Assembly (NCBI GenBank): GCA_035948415.1
Contig: DASZJD010000127.1
Span: 1-35,155, forward strand
Length of the DNA: 35,155 nucleotides
Reading direction: 5' to 3'
Origin: Acidimicrobiia bacterium
GTDB lineage: Bacteria; Actinomycetota; Acidimicrobiia; IMCC26256; PALSA-555
Made by a program: the position numbers and the translations under genes. Below the pieces are notes generated by a model. That model saw nothing but the letters and a program-made list of their open reading frames with translations. It ran no database searches and was not told the origin of the DNA. Of the stretch, positions 32,583 to 35,155 are shown piece after piece. Numbering within the stretch: the first letter of the stretch is position 1; every line of letters begins with the position of its first letter.

Positions 32583-33530
32583 GTGATGAGCGTGCTGCGC
32601 AGGCTTCCCCGCGTCTCCCCGGCCGCGTACCGGCGGATCACCTTCGCGGCCGCGCTCCTGCTGGCCGTGATCATCGTCACCGGCGGCGCCGTGCGCCTCA
32701 CCGGCTCCGGCCTCGGCTGCCCGGACTGGCCGAACTGCGACCCCGGGCACCTCACCCCGCGCAGCGCCGCCGACGTCAACGCCATGGTCGAGTTCCTGAA
32801 CCGGGTGTTCACCGCCCTCGTCTCGGTCGCCGTCGGCCTCGCCGTCGTGGGGGCGCTGCTCCGCCGCCCCCGCCGCGCCGACCTCGTCTGGCTGTCCCTC
32901 GGTCTCGTCGCCGGCTTCGTGGCTCAAGCCGTCCTCGGCGGCCTCGTCGTCCTCTTCGAGCTCCAGCCGCAGTTCGTGATGGCGCACTTCCTGCTGTCGC
33001 TCGTGCTGCTGGCGAACGGGATCCTGCTGCACCGGCGAGCCGGGGAGCCCCGCGGGCCGGCCCGGCCGCGGGTCGCGCCGGTCGTCCGCCGCGCCGGCGC
33101 GGCGCTGCTCGTCGCGATCAGCGTCGTCGCGGTGACCGGCACCGTCGTGACCGCCAGCGGACCCCACGGCGGCGACGCCAAGGCCAAGCGGTTCTCGTAC
33201 AGCATCCCGCAGGTCGCCCGGGTCCACGGCAGCGCGGTCGTCGTGTTCCTCGCCCTCACGCTGGTGACGTTCGCGCTGCTGCGTCGCACGCGCGCGTCGG
33301 CCGACGACCAGCGTCGACTCGGGATCGTCCTGCTCGTCGCGGTGGCCCAGGCCGCGATCGGGTACATCCAGTACTTCAACGGCATCCCGGCGCTGCTCGT
33401 CGGGATCCACATCGCTGGCGCCACCGCGGTGTTTGCGGCGGTGTTCCACTTCTGGCTCCACCTCACCGACCACGAGCCGGCCGCGCCGCCGCCGGTGGAC
33501 GTCGTCGAGCCGGCGCTGGCGTCGGCCTGA
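32583..33530 (+). CDS. ctaA: Heme A synthase (CtaA/Cox15 family)
   Basis: A 315-residue membrane enzyme with about eight helices, oxidising the methyl group of heme O to make heme A for aa3-type cytochrome oxidase. ITFAAALLLAVIIVTGGAVR is helix 1, then LTGSGLGCPDWPNC with the Cys pair typical of the CtaA loop, then EFLNRVFTALVSVAVG, which carries a conserved Glu near the catalytic site. FVMAHFLLSLVLLANG has a heme-ligand-like His; VTGTVVTASGPHGGDAKAKR is the second-half loop; VARVHGSAVVVFLALTL has another His; and LLVGIHIAGATAVFAAVFHF the last ones. A GTG and an ATG adjoin at the start. No ctaB or cox genes are in the window. The next gene follows by 11 bases. Confidence 0.92.
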   Translation: MMSVLRRLPRVSPAAYRRITFAAALLLAVIIVTGGAVRLTGSGLGCPDWPNCDPGHLTPRSAADVNAMVEFLNRVFTALVSVAVGLAVVGALLRRPRRADLVWLSLGLVAGFVAQAVLGGLVVLFELQPQFVMAHFLLSLVLLANGILLHRRAGEPRGPARPRVAPVVRRAGAALLVAISVVAVTGTVVTASGPHGGDAKAKRFSYSIPQVARVHGSAVVVFLALTLVTFALLRRTRASADDQRRLGIVLLVAVAQAAIGYIQYFNGIPALLVGIHIAGATAVFAAVFHFWLHLTDHEPAAPPPVDVVEPALASA

Positions 33531-33541
33531 GCGCTCGCGGC

Positions 33542-34225
33542 GTGCGGCTCGGCGGGGACCCGTGGCCGCCGGTGGCGCGCCGCGCCGCCCGCGCCCTGGC
33601 GTGCGTGGCCGTGATCGGCGCGGTCGTCGGCGGCCCGGCGCGGCCGGCCCGGGCGGTCTCGCCGTCACCGAGCGAGCGCCTCCGAGCCGCGGCGCACGGC
33701 ACGCTGCGGGGCCGGTTCGGCACCCTGCAGTTCCAGCGCGACGGCGCCGTGCGGTTCGTCGTCCTCGAGTGCGGATACCTGCCCACCACGGCCGGCTACG
33801 TGCGCAGCTTCACCGACTGCCCACCCGACACGACGACGGGCCGGCTCGACGTCGGCGCCACCGGCTACGACGTGACGCGACCCGACGGGACCACGGTGCA
33901 CTTCGCGGCCTACGTGGATCCGACCGGGGGCCTGCACCTGGGGTTCGGCGCCGTGGGGCAGCTCGCCGCCGACCGGACCGGCACGATCGTGGTGGCACCG
34001 ACCGAGCAGCTCGTGGTCGGCCGCACCGGCTGCGTCGACGTCCAAACCGGCCAGGGACGCGTCGTCCCGTGCCGCTTCCTGCGCAACCGGGGGCGGACCG
34101 TCCTCGTCTACCCGACCACCGACATCGCCACCCCGAGCGGCACCCGGCAGGCCGCGCTCGTGCTCGTCGGCGCCCGCCTGCTCGTGAGCCCCGAGCTCGT
34201 CGACCGGGTCTACGCGCGGCGGTAG
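33542..34225 (+). CDS. Secreted protein of unknown function
   Basis: 227 residues with a signal peptide of about 39 residues (RRAARALACVAVIGAVVGGP, cut after ARPARA). The mature part is beta-rich and has four Cys (LECGY, TDCPP, TGCVD, VPCRF) that could form two disulfides. Repeated Asp/Thr-Gly turns are frequent (GATGYDVTRPDGTTVHFAAY, GFGAVGQLAADRTGTIVVAP). No family is recognised. The GTG at 33542 lies 11 bases after the ctaA stop, so it may be cotranscribed with ctaA, but the sequence does not point to cytochrome oxidase assembly. It converges on the lipase maturation factor gene with five bases between the stops. Confidence 0.75.
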   Translation: MRLGGDPWPPVARRAARALACVAVIGAVVGGPARPARAVSPSPSERLRAAAHGTLRGRFGTLQFQRDGAVRFVVLECGYLPTTAGYVRSFTDCPPDTTTGRLDVGATGYDVTRPDGTTVHFAAYVDPTGGLHLGFGAVGQLAADRTGTIVVAPTEQLVVGRTGCVDVQTGQGRVVPCRFLRNRGRTVLVYPTTDIATPSGTRQAALVLVGARLLVSPELVDRVYARR

Positions 34226-34230
34226 GCGGC

Positions 34231-35155
34231 TCAGAACCCGGCCGCGATCGCCAGCTCGCCCGAGGGGGTCCGCTCGAGCGGCGGGAGGTACTCGCCGACC
34301 GGGGTGCGGGACCACCACGCGCCGGTCGCCCGCCGCTCCGCCGGGGTCGTGAACCGGTAGCGGAAGAGGCGGGCCCGGACGTACGTCGGCGCCCGGTCGG
34401 GGAACGGGTTGCGCCGCAGGAGCTTCACGGTCGGGCCGTCGTTCTCGAGGAGCCGCCCGACGAGCGGGAGCATCCAGGGCTGGCGCGCCGGCGGGCCCAT
34501 CGCCGCGAACCACATCAGCCAGTCGAGCCGCAGGTGGTAGGGGGCGACCTGCGGCGGCAGGCGGCGCGGGTCGCCCGGCTTGCCCTTGAACTCGTACTCG
34601 GTCCAGGCGGTGGCGGGGGACAGCGCCGCGTCCTGGGTGCCCTCGAGGACGACCTCGTAGCGCTCCTTCGTGATGTGCCCGAAGGCGCCGTAGGTGCCCA
34701 CGAAGTGGAACCGGTTGAAGCTGAAGTTCATGAGCTGGCGGCGCGAGAGCAGGTTGCGGACGGGCCAGAAGCTCAAGCCGGCCACGAGCGCGGTGAGCCC
34801 GACGACGAGCCCCTCGTACCACGCCGGCGCGCCGACGAGCGCCGGGTGGTGGAACGGGAACACGGGCTCGAGCCACGAGCCGCTGAGGGCGAAGATCGCC
34901 AGCGTCACGGTGATGAAGTTCAGCCAGGAGAAGTTGCCGGACAGGATCAGCCAGCCCTGGGTCGCGATGATGATGAGCCCGGCGACGCCCGCGACCGGCT
35001 GCGGGGTGAAGAGGAGGAACGGCACCGCGAGCTGGGCGACGTGGTTGGCGAGGACCTCGACCCGGTGCGCCGGCCGGGGCAGGTGGTGGAACCACCAGCT
35101 CAGCGGGTTCGGCATCGGCTGGGTCTCGTGGTGGTAGTAGAGGCAGGTCAGGTCG
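34231..35155 (-). CDS. Lipase maturation factor family protein, 5' end outside the window
   Basis: A partial membrane protein. From the window edge it reads DLTCLYYHHETQPMPNPLSW in frame, and this LYYHHETQPxPNPLSWxFHxLP segment is a family hallmark, so the ATG at 35115 is not the start. Helices follow (LANHVAQLAVPFLLFTPQPV, VAGLIIIATQGWLILSGNFS), then NFITVTLAIFALSGSWLEPV. The C-terminal soluble half has SFNRFHFVGTYGAFGHITKE, WTEYEFKGKPGDPRRLPPQV and HLRLDWLMWFAAMGP, the LMF1 C-terminal domain. In animals LMF1 helps lipases fold in the endoplasmic reticulum; the bacterial role is unknown. The gene continues beyond 35155. Confidence 0.88.
   Translation of the reverse strand, partial: DLTCLYYHHETQPMPNPLSWWFHHLPRPAHRVEVLANHVAQLAVPFLLFTPQPVAGVAGLIIIATQGWLILSGNFSWLNFITVTLAIFALSGSWLEPVFPFHHPALVGAPAWYEGLVVGLTALVAGLSFWPVRNLLSRRQLMNFSFNRFHFVGTYGAFGHITKERYEVVLEGTQDAALSPATAWTEYEFKGKPGDPRRLPPQVAPYHLRLDWLMWFAAMGPPARQPWMLPLVGRLLENDGPTVKLLRRNPFPDRAPTYVRARLFRYRFTTPAERRATGAWWSRTPVGEYLPPLERTPSGELAIAAGF

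Overview
The window is chromosomal DNA from a very GC-rich actinobacterium. By eye it is about three quarters G+C, GTG starts are frequent, genes are packed tightly on both strands, and third codon positions are almost always G or C. The gene mix (LLM flavin oxidoreductase, CtaA heme A synthase, Flp pilin, SigJ-like sigma factor beside a STAS protein, several GNATs) suits Actinomycetota. Class Acidimicrobiia is a plausible guess, but nothing here proves it. No rRNA, tRNA, CRISPR array or insertion sequence was seen, and no gene-free stretch exceeds 300 bases.

Layout. 1-4.0 kb: the 5' end of an unknown gene, a STAS protein overlapping tail-to-tail with a SigJ-type ECF sigma factor, a secreted GH43 glycosidase and an LLM flavin oxidoreductase. 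4.2-9.5 kb: quinone oxidoreductase, zinc-ribbon membrane protein, adenine deaminase-type amidohydrolase, a PH-like protein, a methyltransferase and a GNAT. 9.5-12.8 kb: lipoprotein phosphoesterase (phospholipase C/acid phosphatase family) with an 11-base direct repeat upstream, and a GT-C-type membrane glycosyltransferase. 13.0-16.1 kb: an orphan Flp pilin followed by two hairpins, then a replication-relaxation protein, a TraD/FtsK-like coupling ATPase and a small Cys-rich protein, which together look like the remains or core of a DNA-transfer module. 16.2-19.7 kb: two GNATs, a secreted protein and a secreted PQQ-type beta-propeller. 19.7-25.5 kb: DinG-like helicase, Asp/Asn beta-hydroxylase-domain protein, alpha-oxoamine synthase, an E2-like acyltransferase-fold protein whose catalytic His is replaced, and a lipoprotein lytic transglycosylase. 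25.5-28.0 kb: an operon of poly-gamma-glutamate hydrolase, MTA/MTI-type phosphorylase and MTA/SAH-type deaminase. 28.0-35.2 kb: HD-domain protein, a selenoprotein, penicillin acylase-family hydrolase, alpha/beta hydrolase, CtaA, a secreted protein and a truncated lipase maturation factor.

The main discovery is at 28631-29164. A peroxiredoxin-like (AhpC-TSA_2/PRXL2-like) thioredoxin-fold gene is continuous only if an in-frame TGA at 28748-28750 is read as selenocysteine, giving a UxxC active site. A perfect hairpin 25 bases downstream has the size, position and loop G expected of a bacterial SECIS element. A conventional gene caller would split or truncate this gene.

A second, window-wide pattern is regulatory. 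About half of the genes have a TANNNT -10 hexamer ending only 6-9 bases before the start codon, implying leaderless transcripts. In three places the TAG stop codon of the upstream gene itself supplies the first three bases of the next gene's -10 hexamer.
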